Counted from the first letter of the stretch, positions 12,730-35,645 are shown. The stretch is 64,000 nucleotides of DNA from Rhea pennata (GCF_028389875.1 NC_084665.1:102095435-102159434), one strand, 5' to 3'. A program made the numbers and translations. Notes: generated by a model from the letters alone, not told the origin.

Positions 12730-12760
12730 CACTTTTTAATCTTCTTCAAAAACATGCATT

Positions 12761-15700
12761 TGTTTTTAAATATCCATTCTGTTTACATGTTTTTTGTGGT
12801 ATGATGTAATTTTAACTTTCTAGGATTTCTATAACTAACCTGCCAGTGACAAATGCAATGATACTCTGCTTGAAAAAAAAATAAGAGTTTTAATATTTTT
12901 TTAAATAGTGTATGAGATTGAAAATGATTTGACTGATCCTGTATATTTTAAGAGGAAAGACTTTTCACTGTGTGAATTCATATAGGAAGCTTGACTTATT
13001 TTATCTCTAAGTCAATGAGTATGAAAACTGAAATGTACTCTTGTCCCACTGTCTGCAGGGAGAGAAGTGGGTGGCAACAGTTACGCACGAACACTAAAGA
13101 TCTCTGAACTTTGTATTTTGTTTACTATATTAGACTTTCTGCTGAGTACCTTTTGTTTCTTTGACAAGCTGTTGCAGCATCTCCTATTGCTGGCAGGAAG
13201 GTGGCCTTCAAGGCATTCGATCCCCTTTGTTACTGCAGCAAAACTGTGTGTTCTTCACCATGTGTTTCTTGTATTCTCTCTCGGATAAGGGCCTCTTTTT
13301 CTTTTTTTTTCTCTCCCCCCCCCCCCCAAGTGCATTTAATCATTGTTTGTATGTGTAGATGGAGCCGAGTCCCAGCTGTTGTAGCAATTTAAGAAGTAAG
13401 GTATTTAGGATTTGGTAACAAAGAATTATAACTGTACCTAATGGGGCCATCTCACTAATTAGGTTAGAATGTGTGCATGAAGAATTTTTACAAATGTTTA
13501 ACATGGAAACTTTTTACATTTCACTGTCTGTCTGCCAGTTTCTTTTTGTAAGCAAACGGTACCACAAAGTGTCTGAAGCATCTTTGTTTTGTCTTATTTA
13601 ACTTTGTACAGAGTACTGAAAATAAGTAATTGTTTTATATAATGAACATCTGTACTATTACATATAGTAGCCATTTGTATTTAAGGTTTGTCATTATAAA
13701 CCACTATTTTAAGAACTGAAAACTCAGTATCATAGGTGGAGACTTCGACAGACTTGCTAAATTTAGGAGATGTTGAAATTTAGTACTTACTGGCTTTAAG
13801 CTAAGAATATATTTGCAGCATTGGGTAACAGTAAGTTTTAATTCTAATCCCATCTTAATTCTAAAGTGGTTTTTTTCTTTGTACTTTGCAGTGTTTATTC
13901 TCCACTATAACAGAGATGGAAACTGTCCAAATTAGCATTTGACAGGAGAGTACTCTGCATGTACATTACTTTAAAATTTACATTTTTTTCTCCTGTTTTT
14001 TAGTATTCAGATGTGAACTAGATGACTTGCGTATTGCAGAATTCCTTAGGTATTCGCATCACTATTCAGTGGGAGTAGTTTTTGATTTTTGGATGAGAAG
14101 ACAGGCCTAAACTTTTAGCACTCAGGTAGTCCCTTGTGAATAACTTTTATTATAAACATTGCCTCATTCCCCACTCAAAGTGTTCTCATTAAAATATCCT
14201 AATACTGTGTATTTACCAAAACCTATGCATGCAGAGCTGATGAAACAAAAATGCCCTTTTCTGTGCATCTTGTGTGCCTCCTCGGTGGAAGAGGATGTAG
14301 CTACCTGTTAGATCTGTGGCAGAGCAACATACTGTATTGCCAGCAACAGACGTTCCTATCACAAGACACGAAGTTTTGTTCTGTGAGACTAAACCTGTTA
14401 TATCTGTTAATATCTCTTTAATAGCTGCATTGGATATATTATTTGAACCTTGACAATACTCTTTGCTTTCAACTGATAATGCTACCACTGATGGAAAACT
14501 TCAGTACGTGTTAATGCCTTAGTGAAATAAGCATTCACTGAAGACTGTGCACTAAAGCATCTGTCTCTCCTGTGTTGTGTCCATTCAGTGAATGGGTGTT
14601 CTTCCATAAGTGGGGCATCATTTGATGCAAAGTTGTAGTTCAATGATGCGTTTCCAACTGGAAATAACAAATCTCAACGTTTTAAGATTGGTCACACTAA
14701 GATTTATGTGTGTGTGTGTGTGTGTTGTTAACTTAAAAATTACAAATATTCCATTTAAAACAATTTTGGAGCTTTCTTATTTTCAGTGTTTCTTAACGCA
14801 AAGCTCTTCTTTTTTGTCACCATTCCCAAATTACCATACTGTCAGTCTGATTTTCTGTTTAATTTTTTTTGTTTATACTTAAGTAAAACTGTCTTATATT
14901 TTGCTATTGAGCTACAGCGTATCTGACATGTAGTTTTCTTTTACATCACTTCTGTAGATGTATGTTATTACTAAAGGGAATTGAGCAGCTGAACACATTG
15001 TAGTACTGAGTGTTTTTTGCCTGAGTACATGCAGAGTACTCAGTTGAACAAGCATAGTGAATCTGTTAATTCATCTAGTCAAGCTGATAGCTAGCTACTG
15101 GTTAATCAGTAATAAAATTCATTATTTGCACTGGTGAACTCACTTGTAGAAATTCAATCAAACAGCAAACTAACAAACATGTTTCTTGCGTTCCAGTGAC
15201 AGTACCTAAATCCCTGCTGCTTTTCTGAATGGGATCATAAATTTTTGGCTAAAATTGTAGCTCCTGAACTTGCGTAGTCCAATAAGCTTGATTTCATCAA
15301 AACTACCTTACCATATTTCCATAGGAATTATCAGTTGTGTGTATCTTTGTGTTCAAGTAGTATCCGAGGCTTACAAATGAAAATATTTTTCTTGAATATG
15401 GCACCTAATAGATAATCAAAACCATAAAAAAAGATGGGACCAATGGTGCTAAGAGTGGAGTAAGAGAAATTTCACACAGTTCTATTTTAAATAATAAATT
15501 GTGTTCTATATGAGAGCTGACAGTCATCTCAACACCATGAGAATGCCATCTCAACGCTGAGTCCTACATTTGCAGTACTAAATTAGCCTCATTCTCAGGG
15601 TACTAGTAGAATTAAGGTAACAGTGAAACGTAGTGGAGTATTCCTGTTGTCTCTAACTGAGATAAATGTTCAGCAGAACCAACTCAAGTTGGTCAAAAGA

Positions 15701-18700
15701 TTTAAAAAATAATAATAATCTGGACCAGGAGAAATACTGCTCTCATTGCTAAGATACGTTGTTACTTATAAATTGCTTGGTCTATTTGCAAGTTCATGTG
15801 AATCTGAGTGGTTAAAACAGATAATGTGTGTAAGTGTTTCTATCACTTTCCTGCACTCAAGTTAATGTAATATATATTTTTAGAAAAACATGTCAATATA
15901 ACTTACAGTTAATTCTCAAGTGGAAAAATAAATGTTTAAAATTAAATATCCTGTGTATGCTGTTCCTGTAAAAGCCATAGGAGTTAATTCTACTATTCTC
16001 TTGTAAGTGATATTAGTTGTTTCACAGCAATGTATGAACATTTTTATTTGATTACTGTCTGAGTCTGCTCAGAAGCTTGTGTGCCTGATTCTAGTCCATA
16101 TGTTGCTAACAGTTGGGATCCAAGGTAACAGATATTACAGAAATCCTAAAAGGCACAAACGTGGCCATCCCAGTGTTTCTAAGCTCTTGCCTCTTGGTTT
16201 CTTCTCTGCTGAGTTCAAATACAAATATGTGCTGCTTCTGCTCTTTGTGGTTGGCTTCTGCTTTTTCCATGACTGGTGTGGCTAATATAATGACCCAATT
16301 TAAATCAGCAAGCCAGTGTTTGCAGACATTGGCATTAAATGGCATTAAAATATTGCTAATATATCAAAGATGCTTGATTGATTTTCTGAGAATAAACAGA
16401 TGTCTAGTCCACTGGTTTTAGTAAGACAGAACTCACAGCAGCTGGGTCTGCCTCCTACCCAGGTAATTTGGAAAATAAGGTACTATTACCATCTCTTGCA
16501 TCTGGTTTGGTATACTAAAAGATTTGTTTGATTAGCATCCCAGTAAGGATTAATTAGCAGTGTTTTAGCAGGGGAAAAAAACAAACTCAGAATGTGCGAA
16601 GACTTTTAGTAAGTACTACATAGTATTAGATCAGGTAAGTGCTTAAACTGAATTAAGCTTTGACATTCTTTAGGTGGGTCTTTATGTACAGTGCCACCAT
16701 ATCACATTTGCCTGTAGGAAGCTAGATGGCCATTTAAGATGGCCAGTCATCTGCTGCCAGTCCCTAACATAATCATTTTAAACACCTAGGTACTTCATCA
16801 TGTCTGAGAAAACTTTCCATGCTTGCAGATCACTATTTTCCAAAAGTGGATTATGCTGAAAAGTAGATAACCTTTTTTGTTGTTGTTCAGGAGATACCAG
16901 AACCAGTATTGGTGTTATTGTGTAAATGTGTAAATTTTTCTATACCCGACTTTGTTTCAGTTGTGCCTTAGGCCTGCTGAGCCTGATCGACTGGGAGGGG
17001 AGGGGGGTGTCACAACATAGTACTTTTATATAAAATAATAGATATTTTAAAATCTTCCATCTGTGTAGTTGTTGATCCTTGTCACTTGCATGATGTCAAC
17101 TGCATTTAGCTATTTTGAATTGTATTAGCAATAGATGTTTAAGACAGCCAGTTTGAAACTACAGGAGAAGACTCCGTAGATGTCTACAGATATGCCTGTA
17201 TGAGTGAAACGGTTAAGAGTTTCACCTACTGTAAAATTACTGATTGTTTAAGCCTATGTGATACTTGATGTGGAAAGTCAGTATGCTATCTTTATCTTAA
17301 AAAAAAGGAGATGGTAATGATAGAGGCACTTGTAGATACAGATACAGAATTTAGAAAGTGTTAAAGCAAACAGAGAAAGAACTTAAAAAATATAAACTCT
17401 GGCCTTATTTTGGCCTAAGTTACTAATCTATGCTATAAACTTATCTGTTGATCTTTTGATCACTTTTGTCCTTGAGAACAAAATCAGAGTTGTGTTATAC
17501 TAGTAAATGGTGTAAAAAGTAAAATTTCTTTTAGCTGCCTGAAGGAATATTCTGAGCACAGACAGACTATGTTCCCTTGAACCATATTCCAGAGAGAGAT
17601 TTCTGAGAAAAAACGCATTATCATGGACTTCATTGCTTTGTTAAACAGCTGGAAGCTTTGCTTCTCTTGTCAAAGCCTACACCTATCTAAAATGTAGTCA
17701 TGATAAGTTTAATTTTAGAATTGCATTTTTAGAAATATCTGAAAAGAAAATAAATCTTGCCAAATTCTTGGGAACTCTTTGCAAACTCAAAGCTGAAAAC
17801 CAGGTGCTGTTTCTGGAATAAAATGTAGCATCTTAACTTGTAGCTGCTGGAGTGTCCCAGGTATGAGCTCCCCCATACAATACACTTGCCCTAGATGCAA
17901 GGAGTTAAAACACTGTTTGGGCAGGAAGAGCCTCATGTTAGGCAGAGCCACACCTTGAGCTGGAGCTCTGAGGGCTCCCCAGATGCTAGAGGTGACACCA
18001 GGGCTGTAACATTTAGGATGCTCAAATTACCAAAGAAGCTGTAGATCTGAAAGCTGGGAGCCACCTGGGTAGCCCTGGCTTTTCCAGCTCCCTCCCACAC
18101 AGCTGAGCTTTAACATGAACAAATGTTGCCTCTTTGATTCGTAGCCCAGAGGCTGTAGGGGCAGGGCTGCCCACAGCTGCGCAGCCTGGCCTCCCTAGCA
18201 ACCTGCTGGGAAGCGGTGGGACTTGTCAGCACTCTGGCAGGCTTTTATGGACACCACTACCCTTTACTGACACAGTTCAAGCCTTTTAAGAGGAAATCCC
18301 AGGCTCTCTAAAATTTTCAGTTTTGGACTTGCAGCTGGTGAGTTAGTGTAGGGACAAACAGAAATTAGAGGGGGCAGCAGGTAGGAGAAAAAGCCAAAAT
18401 AAAAACCCCACCTTTCCCTAAAGCATAAGGCTGAACTTAAGAAGAAACAAATGTGGTATTTGCCAGTTAAGAATATACCCATTTTGCTTTGTTGCTTCAC
18501 AGAAAGTTATCAGAAACCAAAGAGCTTAAACTTGCAGAGCAGTAAGTGATAAAATGCAATTCCCCTTTAAACTATCTTATTTAAAAACAAAGAAAAAAAA
18601 ATACACAGCAACCTCAAACTACACAGAAATAGTGGGAGACGGGATTATGCCATAGACAGAGCACGGAGCGGGTGTCACAAGAGGTAGAGCCTCGTTCTCG

Positions 18701-18859
18701 TCTTCTGTGACCCGTGGATGGACTGTTCATTGCCCTTAACTTCCCCAATATAAATTAGAGCTCTCTTTCTAGAAAATAGTGGGATCTACTTTACAAATAG
18801 TGCCAAATTATTAAAATCAGTAAGAAGTGGGACACTGTATTGGTTAGGAAAATACAATA
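12761..18859. other. Gap between convergent RAB23 and BAG2
   Basis: AT-rich, with no recognised gene. It may include extended RAB23 3' UTR. It holds a (TG)n run at about 14707-14724 and a more GC-rich patch at 17.8-18.3 kb. The open frames at 14213-14488, 16079-16421 and 18264-18500 are short, overlap in several frames and show no domain. Confidence 0.6.
14707..14724. repeat. (TG)n microsatellite
   Basis: About nine uninterrupted TG units in the RAB23-BAG2 gap. Confidence 0.9.
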
Positions 18860-19296
18860 TAGAGTTTATTAACTTTTTCTGGTTTATTGCAGTGATTTGT
18901 CTTTTTGCCCCCAAACATCTGTTTCATACACTATGTATACAGCAGAGAAAAGTTGTGGTAATTGAAATCTTAGTATATGACAAAACAACTTCAGTTTTAA
19001 AAAAAAGAAAGAAAAAAGGCTGCATTGTGACAGTTCTTGACAGTTCAGCAGAAGCACACTACAATTTGCAGTAGCAGCATCAACTCTACAGGAGAAACCT
19101 GGATAGCGTTCTTTATTGCCAAAATAAAATGCCAGTACTACCAAAACCCATTAAATGCTTGCACCTCACAATCTGTGTGTGCACGTGTGTATGCATTAGG
19201 CATGTATCTGTAAAAAGTAATTTCTCTTAGCCTTCTGTGTGCTTTTTTTAATGGAGACTTGATCATTTGGTGATTTGACAGAAGTAAGAGAAGGTT
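18860..19296 (-). other. BAG2: BAG2 3' UTR with candidate poly(A) signals
   Basis: Read on the - strand, AATAAA hexamers lie at 19112-19117, 18883-18888 and 18865-18870. The pair near 18.87 kb would give a 3' UTR of about 430 nt. There is no other structure of note. Confidence 0.5.
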
Positions 19297-28261
<8,965 letters not shown>

Positions 28262-28963
28262 GGCCAAAGAAGGAGCCCGCCCGCGGCCACCCCGCCTCCG
28301 CGGCGGGGCCGCGCCGAGCCGCGGCCGCAGAGGCGCCGCCTCACGCCGCGGGCCTCGCCGGGCCGGTCCGCAGCGCCCCGGGCGGCCGGCGCCCGCTCTC
28401 CCCCCGCCGAGCCGGCACGGCGGCACCGCGCCGAGGGCAGGGGAGGGGAGGGAAGGGAGCGCCCCGTCCCGGGAACCCCGGCGCAAGGAGCGTTTCGCAG
28501 GCCGGAGCCTGTCGCAGGCCGGGTCCTGCTGGGTGCATGGCGCGCTCAGCAGAAATGCCGAGGCCGGCGCGTGCTGTGAGCCGTTGATGAATCGAGGGGC
28601 TGCAGCTGAGTCACAGGTTACAATTACACGCGCGGGAGTCCTTCCTGCTGCCACCCAAGCGCTGTCCTGCACCGGTGTCCGAAAGCGCTGCCCAGCCACC
28701 AGCCACCCGGACCCCGGGCGGCGCTGCGAAAGCCTTGCTTCGCGGCGGCGGCCTTCCGCGGGGCGGCGCGGCCGGCGCCCCTCAGCCCCCTCCGGGGGCG
28801 GCGGCACCGCCTCCCTGCCTCGCGCCCGGCCACAGCCTCGAGGGGGCGAGGCGGTTAATGCCTGTAGTAACCTGGTTGTAGCTGGTAGCCGTTTGTCTGA
28901 GAGGGTTACCTTCCAGAGCGACTGCGGGTGGTGGAGGGGTTCGGTCTCTCCCTAATCAAATTG

Positions 28964-29030
28964 CTATATATATATATATATATATCTATATTTATATATA
29001 TATATATATATTGCACACACACATATATCT
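28964..29030. repeat. (TA)n / (CA)n microsatellite at the edge of the BAG2 CpG island
   Basis: About 48 bases of nearly pure TA repeat with two ct/tt interruptions, then a short CA run. The tract is self-complementary and lies just upstream of the BAG2 promoter. Confidence 0.93.
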
Positions 29031-30572
29031 CAAATTAGAGGGGGGGAGTTTTATCTTTGTATTTCCAGAAGGCATAAAGAAGAAATTAAAAGAGAAAAAC
29101 TACAACTGCCTTAAAAATACAGAAGCCTGTTTGAGGAGAGAAAAAAAGAATTGAAGGAAAGTAAACCGGAGACAGCACCTGTTGTAAGCAGAAACAGAAC
29201 CTGAACAGCGGTCTTAAAAACCAAACACTTAACATACTTGCATTGATACACTACATCTTTCTGACACCAAGTGCAAGAGTCATCTGGTTAGACACAGAAA
29301 ACAGTTCTGCTGAACATCTTTGACCAAGGTAACACAAACAGGCTTACTGGAAAGAAAATTGTTTAACGTTTTCTTGCAATGCCAAAAAGAAAAAAAAAAT
29401 ATTTTGTGATAGCAAAGATAGTGGATCTACAGCTAGTAATGACTTTTTCCAGATCACATTCAACTTCTGTGTATAAGCCAGGTAACTTCTGTCACACAAG
29501 AGCATGTGATACTGACTTAGGAAGCTTAAGTCACAGAAATCTTTTGTACTTCAGATTCCTGTCAGTTCCAGCAATTCAAGTCATATGTAGAATGTCTTGC
29601 CATTATTGTGACCATTTAAAAAGGAATTTGCTTATCCCTAGTTTCAGGTGTGGGCAAATACTGCAATTCTCTGACAGACCAATTTCTGGCATCCAGTTAA
29701 CAGGGTTTTTGTTGCACCAGAATAAAGTTTTGAATGCTTACTCTGCATATAGCTATTTTCTCAGGCTTGTCCATTCAGAATGAGATCATGTCCTCTTGCT
29801 AAATTAGTTACCTGAGTTTTGGTTTTTTTACATGGCTGGGTAAGGAAGGATTGTGGTCTGTGAGCTCATAGAAATAATTACATTGTTCAACAATTGTTTT
29901 ATCCATCTCAGTACAGTCTATGTAAAAAATGATTAAAAACCATTTCTACCCCAAATATACACAAACAGAAACCTGGGGAATAATGTGACACACTTTGCAA
30001 ACATTTTTCATAATATCCATCTATTGTGTTTAAAAAGCAAAAATCTGAATTGCTAATAGCTAAAAGGTTATGAAGATTCTTTTCCTCGCACAGGGGTTTA
30101 AATCTATGCAGGTAGAATGTGCAATGAAATGCAGGTACAGAACTGGTGTTGTATCACACACGACTTTTTTTGATGGCAGAACAGTATTTGACCCAAAAAC
30201 TGAGAACAGCAGAAACAGTGAAAGCAGAAGGTATTTTAAAAGCAGAAACGGATTTTTGAAACAAACCTCATCATTGCTGTCTGCACAGCCTAGAACATTT
30301 TGCCGTTTAGAAATTTGGAAGGACTGCTGAAACTGATTTTCCTACCCAAGAGTGAGGTAGATTGCCCCTGTTTTCCATCAGGTGCTTTATTTCTTGCTGA
30401 GATATATAAAGGAGCAGTTGTCACCACTTTCCCAAAACAATAGGTGTCTGAGCTAGCAAGGTTGTAGTCAAGTCTCTAGAGAAAGGGAAGGGACTCACAG
30501 TTGAATTGGGAGAAGAAGTTAGGGGACACAAAAGGCAGGAGTTAGGTGCTTCAGGGCCGCAAGACGGGGAGG

Positions 30573-30763
30573 AGGACCCGTGTCTGAAAGCACCGATCTC
30601 CAGCTGAAGGTTTATGGCAAAGAAAGATGATGTTTGGGCTGGGACTGCTGCTGCCTGACCACATTCCTCTCTTCTCCACTTGTCTAAAGCTGTGTTCACC
30701 TGGCTGGACTGTGCAGCACTGCTCCAGCTGCAGGCAGTCATGGGGAGACTGATGTGGAGGAAG
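30573..30763. repeat. Tandem duplication, copy 1 (~191 bp)
   Basis: Runs from aggacccgtgtctgaaagc to gatgtggaggaag and is followed directly by a near-identical second copy. The differences seen are about five substitutions and a 4-base insertion in copy 2. Confidence 0.95.
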
Positions 30764-30956
30764 GACCCGTGTCTGAAACAAAGCACCAATCTCCAACTGA
30801 AGGTTTATGGCAAAGAAAGATGATGTTTGGGTTGGGACTGCTGCTTCCTGACCACATCCCTCTCTTCTCCACTTGTCTAAAGCTGTGTTCACCTGGCTGG
30901 ACTGTGCAGCACTGCTCCAGCTGCAGGCAGTCATGGGGAGACTGATGTGGAGGAAG
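30762..30956. repeat. Tandem duplication, copy 2 (~195 bp)
   Basis: The repeat unit restarts at aggacccgtgtctgaaaca and ends at gatgtggaggaag. The overlapping - strand open frames here (30421-30789, 30551-30934) repeat the same peptide, MTACSWSSAAQSS, because of the duplication and are not taken as genes. Confidence 0.95.
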
Positions 30957-33900
30957 TGTGCATCTCAGGCTTTCTGTAGTGCTGTCTCAGCAGCCAGGTA
31001 GACAAGGCTGTCCCTCATTTAAACAACAGAATCACAGGAGATGCACACACGCACCCTGCAGAACACAGCGACTGGCAGAGAATCGTCATTCACACGCACG
31101 AGATCTTTTACAGTAGCAAAAAAAGGAACCTTCCCAGGCCCTAGGCACCTAACGTATTTGTAAAAGTCCAGAGCAAGTGAAATAATCCACACGAAAAGCC
31201 GCACTAATTGTCACATTGCTAAATGCCACCTTAGTTCCAGTTTCACCAAACCCCGATATATACCTTGTCACATACACTAACACTTGCATAGAAGCTATCA
31301 CGGAATAGGATCAAAGAGAAAGTTCACACCCAAGAAATGTCATGCTGGATTCTTTCCTTCTCTTCTACAGGACCTTCATCTGCAGAATCTTCTTCACACA
31401 TAGGCGTTATGGAAACACACCATCTCCCGTACACACCACAAGCATGAAGCTGCGGCCTAGGCCAGCCAACCAAAGCTAGCATTGTCTGCCAAGCCCCGTA
31501 TCACGGCAGCAGCAGAGATGGACCAACGTATGTTTCAGAATGTGTTTTCCAATCAAAAGCTGTACTTACTAATACAAGTACAGCTGGCCCCTTACTTAGC
31601 ACCTGCCAAACCGGTGCTACTGTGTCTTTTCTGCTGTTGTTACTAGCGCTAATTAATGTTAGCACTGTGTTTCCCTGTATGCATTACCATCATCTTACTG
31701 TGAAGGCAAGCCCTGCAGTCCCAAGGTTGTGGGAAGCCTGATTCCTCTATTGCAAAATCAATCTAAAAGCTAGTAGGCCCATTTGAGGGCATGGAGCAGT
31801 TCAGTCTCACAGACAGAAAAACTGTTTAGTAAATGAGCTAGTGAATTCTTTACAGCTGCAGATGCTAGGCAGTTTTTAGATAGAGCTCTCAGCAAAACAC
31901 ACTGGAGGACTCCCAGAAAGTACGGTATTGGAGTCAGTGAAAAGAAACTTCCACAGATTTACAAGAGGAACTTTACATTTAAATTTCCACATACGCAGAA
32001 CTTTGAGCACAAACTTTGCACATACCTGCCACTTACCACACATTTTCTGACTTGTTTACACCCACATTTGTAATATGTTGGACCATATTATTTGATCCAG
32101 ACTGTTACAACTGAACTCTAACTTCTGAAATAAAATTGCTGCAGAAAATTTGGGGGCAGTTTAGAACTGTCAAAGAACTATGTAAATGCAGACTTTAATA
32201 GTCTGCATTTAAATCTTGCTACTTAACTAGAAAGAACTGCCAGAAAAGATCTCTACATTAATGTCAGTAAATTTTTCTAAGTGAATTTTAAAACAATTTG
32301 TCATTTATCCTTCTCACCTCTTTCCAACTTACAGCAGTCATTGTAAACATTGTTAGGACAGCATAAGCATATGACAGAACACTTTCCTTTTAAGAAAGAG
32401 AGAGGCATGACTTCATGCCTCTATAAACTTAACCATATTTGGTAAAGATTCAATAAAGTTTTGCATGTTATATAATACTTACCAGACTGACCTACCATTG
32501 AGGTGTCTTAAGACTCAGATGATGTGACCATCATAGGTACGCTAGTAGTCATTTCTGTATATCTTGAAGAACTAAGAAAATCTATCAATCTTCCAAATAC
32601 ATATCACTACTATACAAGGCAAGTAGTTTACAGTAAACTAATATCATCTCTTCAAATTATTGCATTTTTAAAAAACTATGTTTAAACTCTACAAAAGCAT
32701 CCAGGTAGGGATGAAGTTTTAGTGCTAAGTGACTTCTGTAACTGTTACACTTAATTATTCGACATCTTATCTTCTCTTTGAATATGATCAACAGTGGGAT
32801 TCTATTTGATCTGAAAGAATACAGCACACAGAATTAAGCATCAAAGAGACAGGAACTTTGTACCAATCTTGACCATCATCATTTAAGTTTTACAGAATTT
32901 CTGCATGCTCTGTATAGAAAATTAGAACATTAAAAGGAAATAAAGAGTAGCAGTAGAGATGGAAAGCATTTTTCTTTAAAGATCAGTGTGCAAAAGCACC
33001 AAGTGATTAATTTGGAGTAACAAAAAGTGAGTTCAAACATGACCTTAGAAGCAAATTATCTTTAAAAAGCACAGGATAAATGACTTATGGTGTAAACGAT
33101 GCTAAACAAATCGTTTTAACAAATGTGTTTATAAACATAGACACATCTTTCACAATGCATATGGCAAATCCCCAAAATTTCAGCCAGGTAAGCAAGACCC
33201 ACCAGCCTGAAACACAACATTTTGAAACACCGTTTACAAGGCTCCCTTTTCAGATGAAGAATAAGGTGCAGTGCCATGAGACGTTAGTGTGAAACAACTC
33301 ACTTGTCTGTACATGCAATGTTTTAAGAATTTTCTCTGCTCTTTTGGAAACAGAGGTAGCACAGGGAACTTTGCAAAGAAACATTTCAGACAGCGAGAGG
33401 ACCTAAGAGAAACCAAGCAAATCAGGAGAAATTTCAAGACATTGATAATTCTGTAGAATACTTTTAACATAAAACCAATAGAGACAAGAACTCTTATTTA
33501 GTTGTTTTACAAAAGCCATAGAAACAGTGTTTGGCATTTACTGCTTGCTTTGGGAAGCAGATGAGGAGAGCAATATGACATATATAGTATGTCCATACAT
33601 GTCTTTTCTTTTTCTTTTTTTAATGCAACCAATTAAGTCATGACTCATCAAGTACAATCAGTCTTTAAATTCATGACAAAATAAAATGAGGAGTAAATCA
33701 CACATTTAAAATCTAGCATAACAGACTCTGGAGAAGACTCAATGGCTTACGTATGCCTTAAATGTCTTGAGCCAAGCAAAGAACTTCTCAAACTGAAGCA
33801 AGCTTTCATATGAAAGTAGTAAGAGCCTTTAGTGTTTGGGCTGAAAAAGCCTGCCCAAAAGCCACTACAATTTGCACTGAGTAGTTCTTGGGGTTGAAAG

Positions 33901-35375
33901 CTGTCTTCTGCCATATCTCACCCTTTATTAGAAAAAACATACTTAGTCAGTGTGAAAAATTCTGAAACTGATTCAGCTCAAGTATCATTAGCTAAAGGTG
34001 ACTCAAAGGCTTCTAATTCTGAAGTGCTGCTTCCTCAGCAGCAGTATGGTATTGCACAGGCAGTTCTGAACAGGGCTGTTACTAATCAGATATTTATACT
34101 GGGAAAGCAACAGCAACAGAAAAACAGTATCATAAGGTCCTGTTTATTCTATAACACTTGCTTCAGAGCTTTTTTTCTCTCTTTTTTAATGCACTGAAAA
34201 TATTCAAACTATTTTCTGGGGTTCACATAGTTTCTTCTTTCAAGCTGTGGGACTGCCAATGAGCTCTAAGCTACCTCAATAGGTTCTTCATCAATTTTAT
34301 TTGTTTCAGAGTTGGCAAATATACGACAATCATGATCTGAAATAAACCAGTGTCACAGTTTTTCAACATTTTTGACTATAATGCAACACAGCTGTAGTTA
34401 TTCTGACTCTTCAGAATTCAGTCAGTAAACTTTAGCTTTCCCTTTGTCTTACTCCCCCAAAATAAGCATTTTTGCATAATATGTATTTAGATTTACAGCA
34501 GTTACAAGCAAACTCACATGTTAATGATTAAAAAAAATCAAGCTGACATTTTATTACATTGAGATTTCTTACTTATTGACAACTGTTGACAGAAATGAAA
34601 TAAGCTGGTAAAGCTGGAGCTTGCATAGTTATTTTTAAAGAAGGAACTGAGAAAGGTGTCATAGGTGACAAGTTGAAACACAAAAATTAAATAGCTATTC
34701 ACCTAAAAATAAGGACAATACAAAGATAATTAACACAACTACATTCAGGTATCCAAGGCCACCTCTCTATGAACAGAAAACAGTAAAATGCCAGCAGAGA
34801 GGAATGATGAGACTTGAATTCTTTCACATCTATTTCAAAGAGGAACTTTTATCTTCTGTTCACTGATAAAATTGTTACAGCCCTATATTACAGAGAAAGA
34901 CTGAACCTGTCAAACTTTAAGCCATCTAGTACAACAGTACCACATTCCTATTAAAAACATACACATTCATAACAATAAAGCTGTCAGTAACTATACAGTC
35001 TGAGATCTTGATTCTGCCATTTATAGCAAACAGGCCATCGACACATCTGGGGTTTATGTGGTGAGAGTCTGTCCAGGGACAAGAGTCAGGCCTTGTATTC
35101 ACTTTGTAAAACTGGGACCTAAGCTTCTCTTTATAACAAGATTAGATAGGCAAGTCAGTCTGAGATAATTTGAGTTTACTCTTTTTATCTATTGGAAAAG
35201 TCACACAAAAATGTTTAAAAAAAAAGATAATATTTTGTAACAGAAGAATTAAATACAAGAACCAAATTAAAAAAAATTGTAAGACCAGCCTACTTTTTAG
35301 ACAACAACTTACACAGCTATACTGGAGAGACTTAGTCATTGCTCATTAGAAACAGAATATGCAAAGGCTTAAAAT

Positions 35376-35592
35376 TTTATTTTTTTAGTCATATACAGTA
35401 CATTGCAGCATATATCCATGAGCTCCAGCTGTTCATCAGCATGACGGAGAATATCAGACTATAAATCTAACAATTCAAGACACGAACATGTTTTTGAAGT
35501 AGTATCTCTGAACCTTGGTAAACTGGTAAACAAGCCTCTATTTTTGTAAGCAGCTTTGATGGCATGCTGTTAGTGTACAGAAATATCTTCAT
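35376..35592 (-). other. ZNF451: ZNF451 3' UTR, minimum extent, with poly(A) candidate
   Basis: The first AATAAA on the - strand after the stop is at 35376-35381. Further hexamers near 34.54, 34.29 and 33.92 kb could give longer 3' UTRs. Sequence alone does not decide between them. Confidence 0.45.
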
Positions 35593-35645
35593 TTACATTT
35601 CCTCAAGGCTCCTCTTGATAGCTTCTTCCAGTTCTGCATCTTGCT
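35593..35645 (-). CDS. ZNF451: ZNF451 terminal coding exon (UIM-like end and stop)
   Basis: The acceptor is cattcag. It encodes QDAELEEAIKRSLEEM and TAA. Human ends ELEEAIRRSLEEM, so identity is clear despite the short length. Confidence 0.94.

Larger units (their letters stand above)
11456..12760 (+). other. RAB23: RAB23 3' UTR (minimum extent)
   Basis: AT-rich sequence following the RAB23 stop. The first AATAAA on this strand is at 12724-12729, so a transcript ending near 12.75 kb is the simplest reading. Later AATAAA hexamers (15111, 15493, 15927, 17749, 17817) would allow longer 3' ends. A palindromic repeat sits about 45 bp before the first signal. RNA data would be needed to fix the end. 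Confidence 0.5.
28931..35300. other. BAG2-ZNF451 intergenic region
   Basis: AT-rich, no gene recognised. It holds the (TA)n tract at 28964-29011, an isolated 134-codon open frame at 29379-29783 (+), the tandem duplication at 30573-30956, and otherwise plain sequence. Candidate ZNF451 poly(A) sites fall at the right end. Confidence 0.65.

Noticed and set aside
30421-30934. Two similar - strand frames of about 125 codons
   Set aside because: They are similar only because the DNA is duplicated. The unit length is not a multiple of three, and no family is recognised.
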